This document shows positions 43,281-51,540 of a stretch of 64,000 nt of DNA, in pieces. The stretch covers positions 3,534,001-3,598,000 of the forward strand of contig JAWPMV010000001.1 of the NCBI GenBank assembly GCA_033391075.1. Direction: 5' to 3'. The position numbers were made by a program, and so were the translations under genes. Each line of letters starts with the position of its first letter. The first letter of the stretch is position 1. The stretch is from Bacteroidia bacterium. GTDB lineage: Bacteria; Bacteroidota; Bacteroidia; J057. The notes beneath the pieces were generated by a model. That model saw only the letters and a list, made by a program, of their open reading frames with translations, made no database searches and was not told the DNA's origin.

Positions 43281-44051
43281 TTACACTTCTGGAAAGATCA
43301 GGAGATCAGGGCTTTGTGCAGCCTGAGACTGCTCAATGATCCTCAGGGTCTCCATAGCCGCTTTTTCCATTGCCTTTCCATGAGGCATTTTCCTCAGGAA
43401 AGCGAAAAAAAGAAAAAAAGCTGCAAATACATCTCCCGTTCCTCCATAATGAGCGTCCAGCCTTTTATGTTGGAAAAGCATCATTTCTTCTTCATGCATC
43501 AAACCCAATTTGATTTGATTTTCGGCAGGAAGACTGGTAGCTATAAAAGACAAATTGGAAAATCGCTCCTGAAAGCAATTCAAGGCTTCCTGAGAAGAAT
43601 CTAACTCATGTTCTGGTTTGCCTGTCAGCAGGCAAAGTTCTGTATAATTAGGAAAGGCCCAATCCGCCTTTTCGAGGAGCCTGGGCCAGGCATCCAGAAC
43701 TTCCTGAGGCACATAGAGTTTGCCGTGATCTCCTGAAACCGGATCAATCAGGACGTTCTCAATGATATCCTCATATTCTTTAAGGCCCTGTAAAATGATT
43801 TCACTCTGCTGAGCATTTCCCAAATAGCCCACATATAGAATAAGCCGCTCATTTCTCCTTTTCGCAATGTCCAGGCTACTGTAAAACAATTCTTCAAAGG
43901 CCGTATCCGTTTTTACAAAGCCGGGTATATTGGTTAGTCCACTCAGGTATAAACTGGGGACAGGCAAAATGCGGGTTCCCAGGATACTCATCATGGCTTT
44001 CATGCTAGCTGTCCCATGTACAGCAAAACTATGAACACAGAGGATTTTCAT
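43281..44051 (-). CDS. Pyridoxal/pyridoxamine kinase-like protein
   Basis: A 256-residue ribokinase-superfamily kinase of the PdxK/PdxY branch. The start MKILCVHSFAVHG (44051) is preferred over an upstream in-frame Met, because it opens with the family's first strand. Features are VLIDPVSGDHGKLY, FPNYTELCLLTG and the catalytic anion-hole motif YGGTGDVFAA (Asp base). It would phosphorylate a B6 vitamer for the PLP salvage pathway. Its place upstream of parB, where parA is expected, is unusual. Confidence 0.85.
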   Translation of the reverse strand: MKILCVHSFAVHGTASMKAMMSILGTRILPVPSLYLSGLTNIPGFVKTDTAFEELFYSSLDIAKRRNERLILYVGYLGNAQQSEIILQGLKEYEDIIENVLIDPVSGDHGKLYVPQEVLDAWPRLLEKADWAFPNYTELCLLTGKPEHELDSSQEALNCFQERFSNLSFIATSLPAENQIKLGLMHEEEMMLFQHKRLDAHYGGTGDVFAAFFLFFAFLRKMPHGKAMEKAAMETLRIIEQSQAAQSPDLLIFPEV

Positions 44052-44228
44052 ACTGCAAATTAAGCAGGACTCAGCAATAAAAAGGACATAATAAATCACA
44101 TTATGACAGAATATTTGAGCCCAACCCATCCATTTATCGGGGGATGTAGTTCAAACATTAGGAGAAACTTACTATTCATGCAAGGAGACCCATATTTCGA
44201 GGACTCTTTAGTATATTGAATACAGGAT

Positions 44229-44891
44229 ATGGAAGAACAAAAACATCCACCACTTTCGGAGGCTCTGAACAAGGCGATTCCTTCCATGAAACTACTCAAG
44301 GATGCCCTTGTGCCAGTTTTCAATCCCTTCACTCCAGAGCTACAAGTAGATAAAAAGATTTATCTACGGGGTATCTATTTGGATGATGTGGAGTATGTTC
44401 ACAAACTACTCGTTGACAATCGTGAGCACCTGGATAGTTTCCTTCCCTGGTTAAACAGATTGGAAACTGTAGAGCATGTGAGAGATTTCGTGAAGCGAGC
44501 TCGCTATAAAAATATTTATGAAGGACGTTGGGTATATGTGATCTGCTACGAAGATATTATCGTAGGCATGATAGATTTCAATGATGGCAAAGCCGCTAAG
44601 CGAGAAATTGCAATCGGTTATTGGCTCTCAAAGGAATGCGTAGGAAAAGGAATTATGACCCGCGCCGTCGAAACTGTAGTTGATTATTTATTTGGCGAAC
44701 AATCCGTCAACAAAATTCTGATCAAGGTTGCCCTGGGCAATAATAAAAGTATGGGCATCCCTGCAAGGCTCAACTTCAAATGGGAAGGAGTCGATGTAGG
44801 AGGCGGCAGTCTCAAAGGAGAAAAAGTTGACCTGGTTATTTATAGCCTGGATCGTCCTACCTGGGAAGAACGACAATGGGCGTCCATTTAA
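44229..44891 (+). CDS. RimJ/RimL-type GNAT acetyltransferase
   Basis: A 220-residue cytoplasmic acetyl-CoA-dependent N-acetyltransferase. After a 35-residue lead the RimL-like fold follows: IYLRGIYLDDVEYVHKLLVD, DSFLPWLNRLETVEHVRDF, the acetyl-CoA motif EIAIGYWLSKECVGKGIMTR and the C-terminal GIPARLNFKWEG. It may modify a ribosomal protein or another N terminus; the target is unknown. Its last four bases overlap the convergent sulfatase gene. Confidence 0.87.
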   Translation: MEEQKHPPLSEALNKAIPSMKLLKDALVPVFNPFTPELQVDKKIYLRGIYLDDVEYVHKLLVDNREHLDSFLPWLNRLETVEHVRDFVKRARYKNIYEGRWVYVICYEDIIVGMIDFNDGKAAKREIAIGYWLSKECVGKGIMTRAVETVVDYLFGEQSVNKILIKVALGNNKSMGIPARLNFKWEGVDVGGGSLKGEKVDLVIYSLDRPTWEERQWASI

Positions 44892-46276
44892 TCCTCTTTA
44901 GGCCTCAAGGGATCAAACTCAATACTTTCTATCATTTCGGCAATTTCGTCCAGTAACTGCTTTACCACTTCCGGATGTTGAGCACTCAGTTCGCGGACTT
45001 CATACGGATCATTTTCAAGATCATATAAGAGGGTTTTACTCAATTCCAGATCTGTTATCAATTTCCAGTTCCCATCCCGTATCGCATAGGCATATCCTTC
45101 CGGATCATCAAACTGCCGCGTTTCAAAAGGCCAGAACATAGGTTTTTCTCTTTCGGCGGATTCTCCTTTCCACAATACACTCATATCTTCTCCATCAATA
45201 GGCCGATCATCTGGCACCTCCAATCCCAGGACTTTACAAATACTCGGTAATAAATCATATCCATGCCAGGGAATATCAGAAACATAATTTTCTGCTGTAA
45301 AGCCAGGAAACCTAATAATACAAGGAACTCGAATTCCCCCTTCAAACAAATCAGCTTTTCGCCCCCTCAATCCTCCCGTACTTCCATACATATTTACTTC
45401 CCACCAATGTCGCCACTGAGTAGTAACCGGTCCATTATCACTGGTAAAAATGACCAGACTATTTTCTCGCATGCCTAGTTCATCCAGCTTTTTCAATAAA
45501 CGCCCTACCTGAAAATCCAAATGACTGATATTTGCATAATACTCTCCGGGCCCTCTATCACTGAGATTCTCCAGATCTATTTCTCCTTTAGTATAAGAAG
45601 CATACTTTGCATTGAATTCATCCGGACTAGCGATTTCGGTATGAGGTTCATTTAGGGGAAGGTAGAGAAAGACCGGCTTTTCAGGATCGCGTTTTTCCAA
45701 CACCTCTATAGCTTCATCAACGACTATCTGTGCGCTATAGCCTTCAACAACTCCTAAAGCTTCTCCATTCTTGTGGAAGTTGTCAGGGTTTTTATGGGTA
45801 GGCAGGGCAAAGGCATGATTGAGCAACCAAAACTCAAAGCCATGTTCATCCGGGCGGGGATGCTTGGCATCATCCAGGCCTCCATTGAGATGCCATTTCC
45901 CAATTGCATAAGTTTGATATCCCGCTGCTTTCAGGACTTGTCCCAGCCCCATTTCCTCTTTCCGTAAATAAACATTTTCCCCTTGCGGTATCCAGCTTTT
46001 AATCCCACTCCGATAGGGATTTCTCCCTGTCATCATAGCCGCACGCGAAGGAGAGCACAAAGGAGAGGGGCTGTAAAACTGGGTAAAGCTGACTCCCTCT
46101 CTTGCCAATTGATCAAGGGCTGGAGTCCTGATGATAGGATGTCCATATGAGGCCAAATCACCATATCCCAGATCATCGGCGAGGATAAAAATCAGGTTTG
46201 TTTTTTCTGCTTGGGAAAAAATAGGGGAAAATTGAGAGAGACTAAGGAGGAAGATGAGTAGACTACGCATGAGCAA
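44888..46276 (-). CDS. Secreted sulfatase (arylsulfatase family)
   Basis: A 462-residue formylglycine-dependent sulfatase with a signal peptide ending IFSQ. Metal and catalytic motifs are complete: ILADDLGYGD near the N terminus, LCSPSRAAMMTGRNP with the Cys (residue 74) converted to formylglycine, GKWHLNGG, and the metal-binding FTSDNGP. It removes sulfate esters, probably from marine polysaccharides or glycosides. No sulfatase-activating enzyme, SusC/D pair or glycoside hydrolase is next to it, so it is not part of a visible polysaccharide locus. Confidence 0.93.
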   Translation of the reverse strand: MLMRSLLIFLLSLSQFSPIFSQAEKTNLIFILADDLGYGDLASYGHPIIRTPALDQLAREGVSFTQFYSPSPLCSPSRAAMMTGRNPYRSGIKSWIPQGENVYLRKEEMGLGQVLKAAGYQTYAIGKWHLNGGLDDAKHPRPDEHGFEFWLLNHAFALPTHKNPDNFHKNGEALGVVEGYSAQIVVDEAIEVLEKRDPEKPVFLYLPLNEPHTEIASPDEFNAKYASYTKGEIDLENLSDRGPGEYYANISHLDFQVGRLLKKLDELGMRENSLVIFTSDNGPVTTQWRHWWEVNMYGSTGGLRGRKADLFEGGIRVPCIIRFPGFTAENYVSDIPWHGYDLLPSICKVLGLEVPDDRPIDGEDMSVLWKGESAEREKPMFWPFETRQFDDPEGYAYAIRDGNWKLITDLELSKTLLYDLENDPYEVRELSAQHPEVVKQLLDEIAEMIESIEFDPLRPKED

Positions 46277-46412
46277 AAGCGTTAATTTCCTTCAAAATAG
46301 GCTTTATGGAGGGATTTAGCTGAAAGTATTGCATAAATATCAATAATTATAACATTTCTGTCACTTCGGCAAATGTGTCAGGAAGCTAACATTATGCACT
46401 CTAAAGCCCTTC

Positions 46413-46420
46413 TAGTTTTG
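46413..46420 (+). promoter_or_regulatory. -7 element for the DUF547 gene
   Basis: TAGTTTTG matches TAnnTTTG, with transcription expected near 46427. This supports the ATG at 46454 and argues against the in-frame ATGs at 46373 and 46394. No clear -33 TTTG. Confidence 0.4.
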
Positions 46421-46453
46421 AGCAAATTCTTAATTTCGTTCAATCACAGAATC

Positions 46454-48040
46454 ATGTATACAATCCGCATTTTCGTAAGCACCCTCCTACTCTTGCCAGC
46501 TATCCTGGGATTTTCACAGAGTCAGGATCAATTTTTCTTTAAACAAGCAAACGCATTCTTTGCCAAACATGTAGTAAATGGCAAAGTCGATTACGCCAAC
46601 CTCAAGGCTTCTCCCAATATGCTGAATGCCCTGGTGAGAACCGTTGAGAACTACGATCTTCCTTCCAAGTCAGCAAACGAACAGAAAGCTTTTTTCATCA
46701 ATGCCTACAATTTACTAGTGGTAAAAGGACTGGTAGATGCTTATCCGGTTTCTTCGCCACAGGACATCAGCCAATTCTTTGACAAAAGATCTTATGTGGT
46801 AGCGGGAAGAAAAGTAAGTCTAAATGAACTGGAAAAGCAGTGGCTTTTCAAAGAGTATCCTGATAGCAGGTTGCATTTTGTCCTAGTTTGTGGCGCATTG
46901 GGATGTCCTCCCATTACCGATTTTGCATATATGCCTGAAAGTCTTGAGGCAGAGTTGGAACAACAAACCAAAGCCGCCCTCAATGATCCCAATTTCATCC
47001 GGCTAAATACGTCAGAAGGAAGCGTAGGCCTTTCTCAGATTTTTGATTGGTATGGAAAAGAGTTTCAGGAAAACGGAACGATCCTCGATTACATCAATAG
47101 CTATAGAACCAATAAAATCCCTGCTTCCAGTAAGCAAAGTTTTTATACCTATGACTGGAGCATCAATGATCAGCAGGCTGCTACCTCCAGTGATACAGAT
47201 CCAAAGTCTAATATTCAAAAGTTTACCCCATCTGTTCTGCTCGGCCAGGGTCAGGTTGAAGCCAAACTATTCAACAATCTTTACACCCAGACAGGTTTTA
47301 GAGACGGGAATCGCGAGTTTGTTGATTTGGGGGAAAGACAGACCTTCTATACAGGAATCATTCAATTTACAACAGGAGTAGATAAAGATGCCCGTTGGAA
47401 TGTAGGCTTTGAGGCCAATTTACAGTCCGTAAGATACGACTCAGAAACCGGGAGTAGCCCTCTTCGAATTTTTGGAAGCAATTCTGATGAAAGCCTGATC
47501 TTTAACCGGACAGCCCTCACTACCCTGGGACCAAGAATCCGTTTTCGCCCAATCAAAAGCATTCCTAATCTATCCCTTACCAGTACTTTTCTCTTTCCTC
47601 TTCATAATGATTTAGAAACTCCTTTCTTCCTGGCTCACAATAGAAAGACCTGGTTTACTCAACTCTTTTATGATAAATTCTTTGGGGATTTCCAACTGTT
47701 TACGGAAGTCGATTTTTTGTATCGATTCAAAACGGACAATCCTTCCTTTACCCAGGATGCCTTTTTCCGTGTTCCCATCACTGCTTTTCTCAGTTATTTC
47801 CCTACCTCAAAATCAACCGTCAGCGTAAACCTGCAATATTCACCTGCCTTTACCGGTCTACCGGGAAATTCAACAGGAACTTCTTTTAACCTGAATCGCT
47901 ATTTTGTACAGGGAGGTGTAGGGGCTAAATATCAGGTAACAAAAGAATTGAATCTCGAACTCCTCTATACCAATTTCTTCTTATCAAAAGGAGAAGGAGC
48001 TGGTCAGACCTTCAACTTTGGAATTGTATTCCTGCGATAG
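46454..48040 (+). CDS. DUF547 domain fused to an outer-membrane beta-barrel
   Basis: A 528-residue protein. The start MYTIRIFVST gives a signal peptide ending LGFSQ. Residues about 25-240 are a DUF547 domain, with AFFINAYNLLVVKG, LHFVLVCGALGCPPI and FDWYGKEFQ as the hallmarks; DUF547 is a papain-like-fold family of unknown activity. From about 260 the sequence turns into alternating, aromatic-bounded strands of an outer-membrane barrel with short turns and an LLYTNFF...FGIVFLR end. Such a fusion would display DUF547 on one face of the outer membrane. It converges on the MFS gene with no gap. Confidence 0.83.
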   Translation: MYTIRIFVSTLLLLPAILGFSQSQDQFFFKQANAFFAKHVVNGKVDYANLKASPNMLNALVRTVENYDLPSKSANEQKAFFINAYNLLVVKGLVDAYPVSSPQDISQFFDKRSYVVAGRKVSLNELEKQWLFKEYPDSRLHFVLVCGALGCPPITDFAYMPESLEAELEQQTKAALNDPNFIRLNTSEGSVGLSQIFDWYGKEFQENGTILDYINSYRTNKIPASSKQSFYTYDWSINDQQAATSSDTDPKSNIQKFTPSVLLGQGQVEAKLFNNLYTQTGFRDGNREFVDLGERQTFYTGIIQFTTGVDKDARWNVGFEANLQSVRYDSETGSSPLRIFGSNSDESLIFNRTALTTLGPRIRFRPIKSIPNLSLTSTFLFPLHNDLETPFFLAHNRKTWFTQLFYDKFFGDFQLFTEVDFLYRFKTDNPSFTQDAFFRVPITAFLSYFPTSKSTVSVNLQYSPAFTGLPGNSTGTSFNLNRYFVQGGVGAKYQVTKELNLELLYTNFFLSKGEGAGQTFNFGIVFLR

Positions 48041-49204
48041 TTATGCTGATTTTTGTGGCTTCCAGGCTACTTTCACCAGTATAGCAGCGAGAAAAGTCGA
48101 GAGGGCCAGTATTCCCAGGGCTTGCGGGAGGCTGAGATAATCGGCTATAAAGCCAATAACGGGAGGCCCTAATAAGAAACCGAAATATCCAACACTACCG
48201 ATAGCAGCCATATTTCCCCCGGTACTCATGCCGGGGGTTTTTGCTGCCTCAGAAAATATAACCGGGACAATTGCAGCAAAGCCGATTCCGGCTATCCCAA
48301 ATCCCAGAATAGCTACCCAGGAATTGGCAATAAGGAGTAGACCGCCTATGCTAATGGCTACCATCAGGTTCCCTCCAACCAAAATATTCATTGGACCAAT
48401 CTTCTTCGTAACATCATCCCCCATAAACCTGCCGATGGCCATGGCCAAGCCAAAAGCTGATAAGGCCCAGCCAGCATAGCTGGGATCTGTATGCAGGCTT
48501 TCTTCCATATATAAGGTACTCCAATCGGCAATGGCTCCTTCTGCTAAAAAGCCTAGCAGAATTACAACTGCCAGCACTAAGAGATTTTTACCTGGCAGGG
48601 CAAAAGCTGGTTCTTCCTCCTTTATCTTATCTTCTTTGATCGGAAGCAAGACAGATCTTTGAAGAAAAATGATAAACAGAAAGAAAGTGGCAATGACTAC
48701 CATATTGGGGGTATAAGCGATTTCAGCTCCTTTGGTCAAACTTCCAATGGCCGAGCCCAGCATCATTCCGGTGCTCCAAAAGCCATGAAAGGAAGACATA
48801 ATACGCACATCTTCCTCTTCCTCCACGACAGCTGCAGCTGTATTCATCGCGATATCCATTCCTCCCATACTTATCCCCATAAAAAAGAGCACCAGCAGCA
48901 CCAGACTATAGGTACTCAAGGAAAGGGGAAGCGGTAAAATGAGGCCAAATACAAAGGTCAAAGTAATCGATAAGGTCCCTGCACCATACTTCTTGCTAAG
49001 TCTTCCCATCAAAGGCATGATGCAGAGACTCCCAATGGCTATAGCCAGCAGGGTAAATCCCAATTCACTTTCATCCAGTTGGAATAATTGCTTGAGCTCG
49101 GGAATGCGGATCGCCCAACTTCCAAAGAAGAATCCATTGCACAGAAAAAGGGAGGCAATTGCTCTGCTGGGAGCATGAGTGAGGATATGTCGGATAGAAT
49201 TCAC
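48041..49204 (-). CDS. MFS transporter, YbjJ-like
   Basis: A 387-residue inner-membrane transporter with 12 hydrophobic helices, related to the YbjJ group of the major facilitator superfamily. Characteristic segments are GFFFGSWAIRIPELKQLF, the loop MGRLSKKYGAG (MFS motif A), MGISMGGMDIAMNTAAAVVE and SSFHGFWSTGMMLGSAIG. It starts with GTG at 49204, 20 bases after a predicted transcription start. Substrate unknown; sugars or small organic acids are common in this group. Confidence 0.88.
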   Translation of the reverse strand: MNSIRHILTHAPSRAIASLFLCNGFFFGSWAIRIPELKQLFQLDESELGFTLLAIAIGSLCIMPLMGRLSKKYGAGTLSITLTFVFGLILPLPLSLSTYSLVLLVLFFMGISMGGMDIAMNTAAAVVEEEEDVRIMSSFHGFWSTGMMLGSAIGSLTKGAEIAYTPNMVVIATFFLFIIFLQRSVLLPIKEDKIKEEEPAFALPGKNLLVLAVVILLGFLAEGAIADWSTLYMEESLHTDPSYAGWALSAFGLAMAIGRFMGDDVTKKIGPMNILVGGNLMVAISIGGLLLIANSWVAILGFGIAGIGFAAIVPVIFSEAAKTPGMSTGGNMAAIGSVGYFGFLLGPPVIGFIADYLSLPQALGILALSTFLAAILVKVAWKPQKSA

Positions 49205-49231
49205 GCCTGTTTACTATTTAGGTTAAGGGAA

Positions 49232-49261
49232 CAAAAATAGCAAGCAAAGCTGATTTGCCAA
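49232..49261 (-). promoter_or_regulatory. Promoter of the MFS gene
   Basis: On the minus strand a TTG core (49261-49259), a 19-base spacer and TATTTTTG (49239 to 49232) fit the Bacteroidota promoter layout well. The leader to the GTG would be about 20 bases. Confidence 0.55.
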
Positions 49262-49302
49262 TTATGGGACAAGCAAAATGAAAACTAAAAGTGAAGGAAT
49301 GC

Positions 49303-50265
49303 TTATATCAGGCTACCGTTCCCCGTTCCGTTCCCATTCCCAGTTCCGATTCCATTAGCATTCATCGCTGAAAATGGTTTGGCAGAATGGGTATCCACAA
49401 ATTCAATCAAAGATTCAATTTGTTTGAAAACCGTGAATTCCTCAGGAATCGAATCCAACTGATTGATGATCTGGTAGCCAGACAGAATTACCTGTTCATG
49501 GGTACACATATTTTTCATCTTTTGCAGGAAACTATTCAGCTCATCGCCTGAAGGATAACTGGTAATAATAGAAACCAGGTAATCAGGTTTATAGAGTTCA
49601 AGAATTAGTTCCAAGTCCTTGAGGGGAAGATTTTGGCCTAGATAAATGACCTTATTATGCCGGGATTTTATGAGATAGGCCGCAAATAACAGACTCAGTT
49701 CATGCAATTCCCCTTCTGGTAAAAAGAGAACATAGCGTTTTGCCTGAGGATTGGGAGGAGAAATCTGCCCATCGATAGCCACGATCAGTTTCTGGCGAAT
49801 CAAAGAAGTAATAAAATGCTCATGGGCAGGGTTTATACTTCCGGTTTGCCAAAGTATTCCTATTCTTGCCAGAAAAGGATATACGATCTTTAGCATGGTA
49901 TTCTCAAATCCAAATTGAAGGGTATTGGTAGAAATGATCTTTTCAAACCGCTCTTCGTCCAGATTTACCATCGCAATCACGAGGGCATTTACCTGATTTG
50001 GAAATTCAAGGTTGGAGGCCGATATCTTCCTGACTTTCTCAGAAATTTCAGACGGTGCCATTTTTGAAATCTTGGAAATCTTGTGTCCATTGCGATTCAA
50101 AAATGATATATTCAAAACCAATTGAAGGTCTTTATCGTCATAATAACGGATATTGGTAGCAGATCGCTTCGGACTTATGATTCCGTAACGTTGCTCCCAA
50201 ACTCGCAGGGTATGTGCTTTTATGTTTGAAAGCCTTTCTAGGTCTCTGATTAAATACTTTCCCAC
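49303..50265 (-). CDS. MerR-family regulator with CarH-like domain
   Basis: A 320-residue transcription factor. The N-terminal MerR helix-turn-helix is IRDLERLSNIKAHTLRVWEQ followed by RYGII. A CarH/LitR-like helical and cobalamin-type Rossmann region follows, with the Wx9EH motif intact (WQTGSINPAHEH), but the B12-ligand motif DxHxxG reads ELHELS: the His is kept, Asp and Gly are not. It may therefore bind B12 weakly, bind another ligand, or be light-blind. The last 17 residues are a Gly/Asn tail written in near-repeat codons. A dyad lies in its upstream region. Confidence 0.86.
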   Translation of the reverse strand: MGKYLIRDLERLSNIKAHTLRVWEQRYGIISPKRSATNIRYYDDKDLQLVLNISFLNRNGHKISKISKMAPSEISEKVRKISASNLEFPNQVNALVIAMVNLDEERFEKIISTNTLQFGFENTMLKIVYPFLARIGILWQTGSINPAHEHFITSLIRQKLIVAIDGQISPPNPQAKRYVLFLPEGELHELSLLFAAYLIKSRHNKVIYLGQNLPLKDLELILELYKPDYLVSIITSYPSGDELNSFLQKMKNMCTHEQVILSGYQIINQLDSIPEEFTVFKQIESLIEFVDTHSAKPFSAMNANGIGTGNGNGTGNGSLI

Positions 50266-50279
50266 AATAATCGGGCTTA

Positions 50280-50301
50280 CATATTACATATAACTAATAT
50301 G
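50280..50301. promoter_or_regulatory. Dyad upstream of the MerR gene
   Basis: CATATTA (50280-50286), 8 bases, TAATATG (50295-50301) form a perfect 7+7 dyad, 15 bases before the start codon of the MerR gene. It could be an autoregulatory operator; the site type is inferred from position and symmetry only. Confidence 0.4.
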
Positions 50302-50410
50302 AGATACTATTCAAACTTGATATGTGCAAATTTGTTTTATTTTTTTTCACCCTTGTGAGAGTATCACTTAAAAAGTAACTTCGTAAACCAATATTTTTTC
50401 CAAAAATCGT

Positions 50411-51490
50411 ATGAAAATTTCACACCTGGCTCTTTCTTTCCTCCTGATCAGTAGCACCTTATTGTGGTCCTGTGGAGGAGAAAGTACGACTACGGGTTCG
50501 CCACCTCAAAGCCGGATGGCAGAAGAAACACCCGCAGTTCAGGAGGACCCGGAACAAGTTGCGAGGGAAAAGATCATCAATATTCTTTCAGACTATTATA
50601 CAGATATCGCTGCTGAACAGCTCGATGCCGACAAATATTTCGCTCCGGAAGTAGAACAATTCTTTGGGAGTAAGGGCATTTCTCGCGAAAAAGTAGGCCA
50701 AAGCCTACGCAGTGGATTTGAATCAGTAGAAGATCGACATATCACCTTTGATCCCAGCAGCCTGCGAATAACTCCCACCGCCAATGGATATGAAAGTGTC
50801 TTCAGTGGGCAAACTATACATAAGCGTAGCAATGATGGACAGCAGGTAAATGCTGCTTTTAAAAACAAAGTTCGGTTTAATAAAGAATTCCAGATCATTG
50901 CCTATGCAGGTGCGGATGAGAAGCAGGCCCAGAATACCAGAGGCCTGGCTCCGAGAGAGGAAGCAAGTGCTCCATCAGGAGTTGCGGCAAGTCAAAGCAT
51001 GGCTAAGCAAGTCCTCGAAGAATTTAAGAGTGGGAATTTTTCTCGCTCGAAAGCCCTCATCCATCCAAAGTATGGGTTCTACCTGATTGGACAACCGGGT
51101 GCATATAGTGTTCCCTATCACCTCACAACTTTTGATGAAATTTTTAAAAAGGCTCCCTGGCTGGAGAAAGGTACAGATATGTATACCGAGCTGAAAGAGG
51201 AGGCTATCCCGAATTTCACCTGTGAAGGAGACAATTATTTTGATAAAGACGGATGCTTTATTGCTCCGACAAAGAACTTCAATAACCTCAGCAGCCTGAT
51301 GAGAGCGCTGCGCCAGGCAGAATTTGATGAGTTTGGCCCGGCAGTTATCAATAAGGCTGTAAACATTGAAAAGTTAGTTAAGGTTGAAGTAGTGGAAACC
51401 AAGTCCGGCATGGCCTATTACTATGGCGAAGATGCAGGGAAATGGTACCTACTTATTATTGACATGGCGAGTTATGGGTGCTCTGCCTAA
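50411..51490 (+). CDS. Lipoprotein of unknown function
   Basis: A 359-residue protein with a lipoprotein signal ending LLWSC. A Ser/Thr/Gly/Pro-rich linker (24-50) precedes two domains. The first (about 52-165) resembles a small NTF2-like or SnoaL-like fold (IINILSDYYTDIAAEQLDAD, the start of a cone-shaped helix set); this is a weak call. The second (about 190-359) has FKSGNFSRSKALIHPKYG and three Cys. No catalytic motif. It precedes the M16 peptidase gene on the same strand by 50 bases. Confidence 0.72.
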   Translation: MKISHLALSFLLISSTLLWSCGGESTTTGSPPQSRMAEETPAVQEDPEQVAREKIINILSDYYTDIAAEQLDADKYFAPEVEQFFGSKGISREKVGQSLRSGFESVEDRHITFDPSSLRITPTANGYESVFSGQTIHKRSNDGQQVNAAFKNKVRFNKEFQIIAYAGADEKQAQNTRGLAPREEASAPSGVAASQSMAKQVLEEFKSGNFSRSKALIHPKYGFYLIGQPGAYSVPYHLTTFDEIFKKAPWLEKGTDMYTELKEEAIPNFTCEGDNYFDKDGCFIAPTKNFNNLSSLMRALRQAEFDEFGPAVINKAVNIEKLVKVEVVETKSGMAYYYGEDAGKWYLLIIDMASYGCSA

Positions 51491-51540
51491 TTTTGATTTA
51501 TTAATTCATTTACATTTTCCCAGAAATTTAATCTAAGAAC

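Noticed and set aside
44888-46276. Polysaccharide utilisation locus around the sulfatase
   Set aside because: No SusC/SusD pair, glycoside hydrolase or sulfatase-maturing enzyme is adjacent; the TonB receptors in the window lie far away and lack SusD partners.
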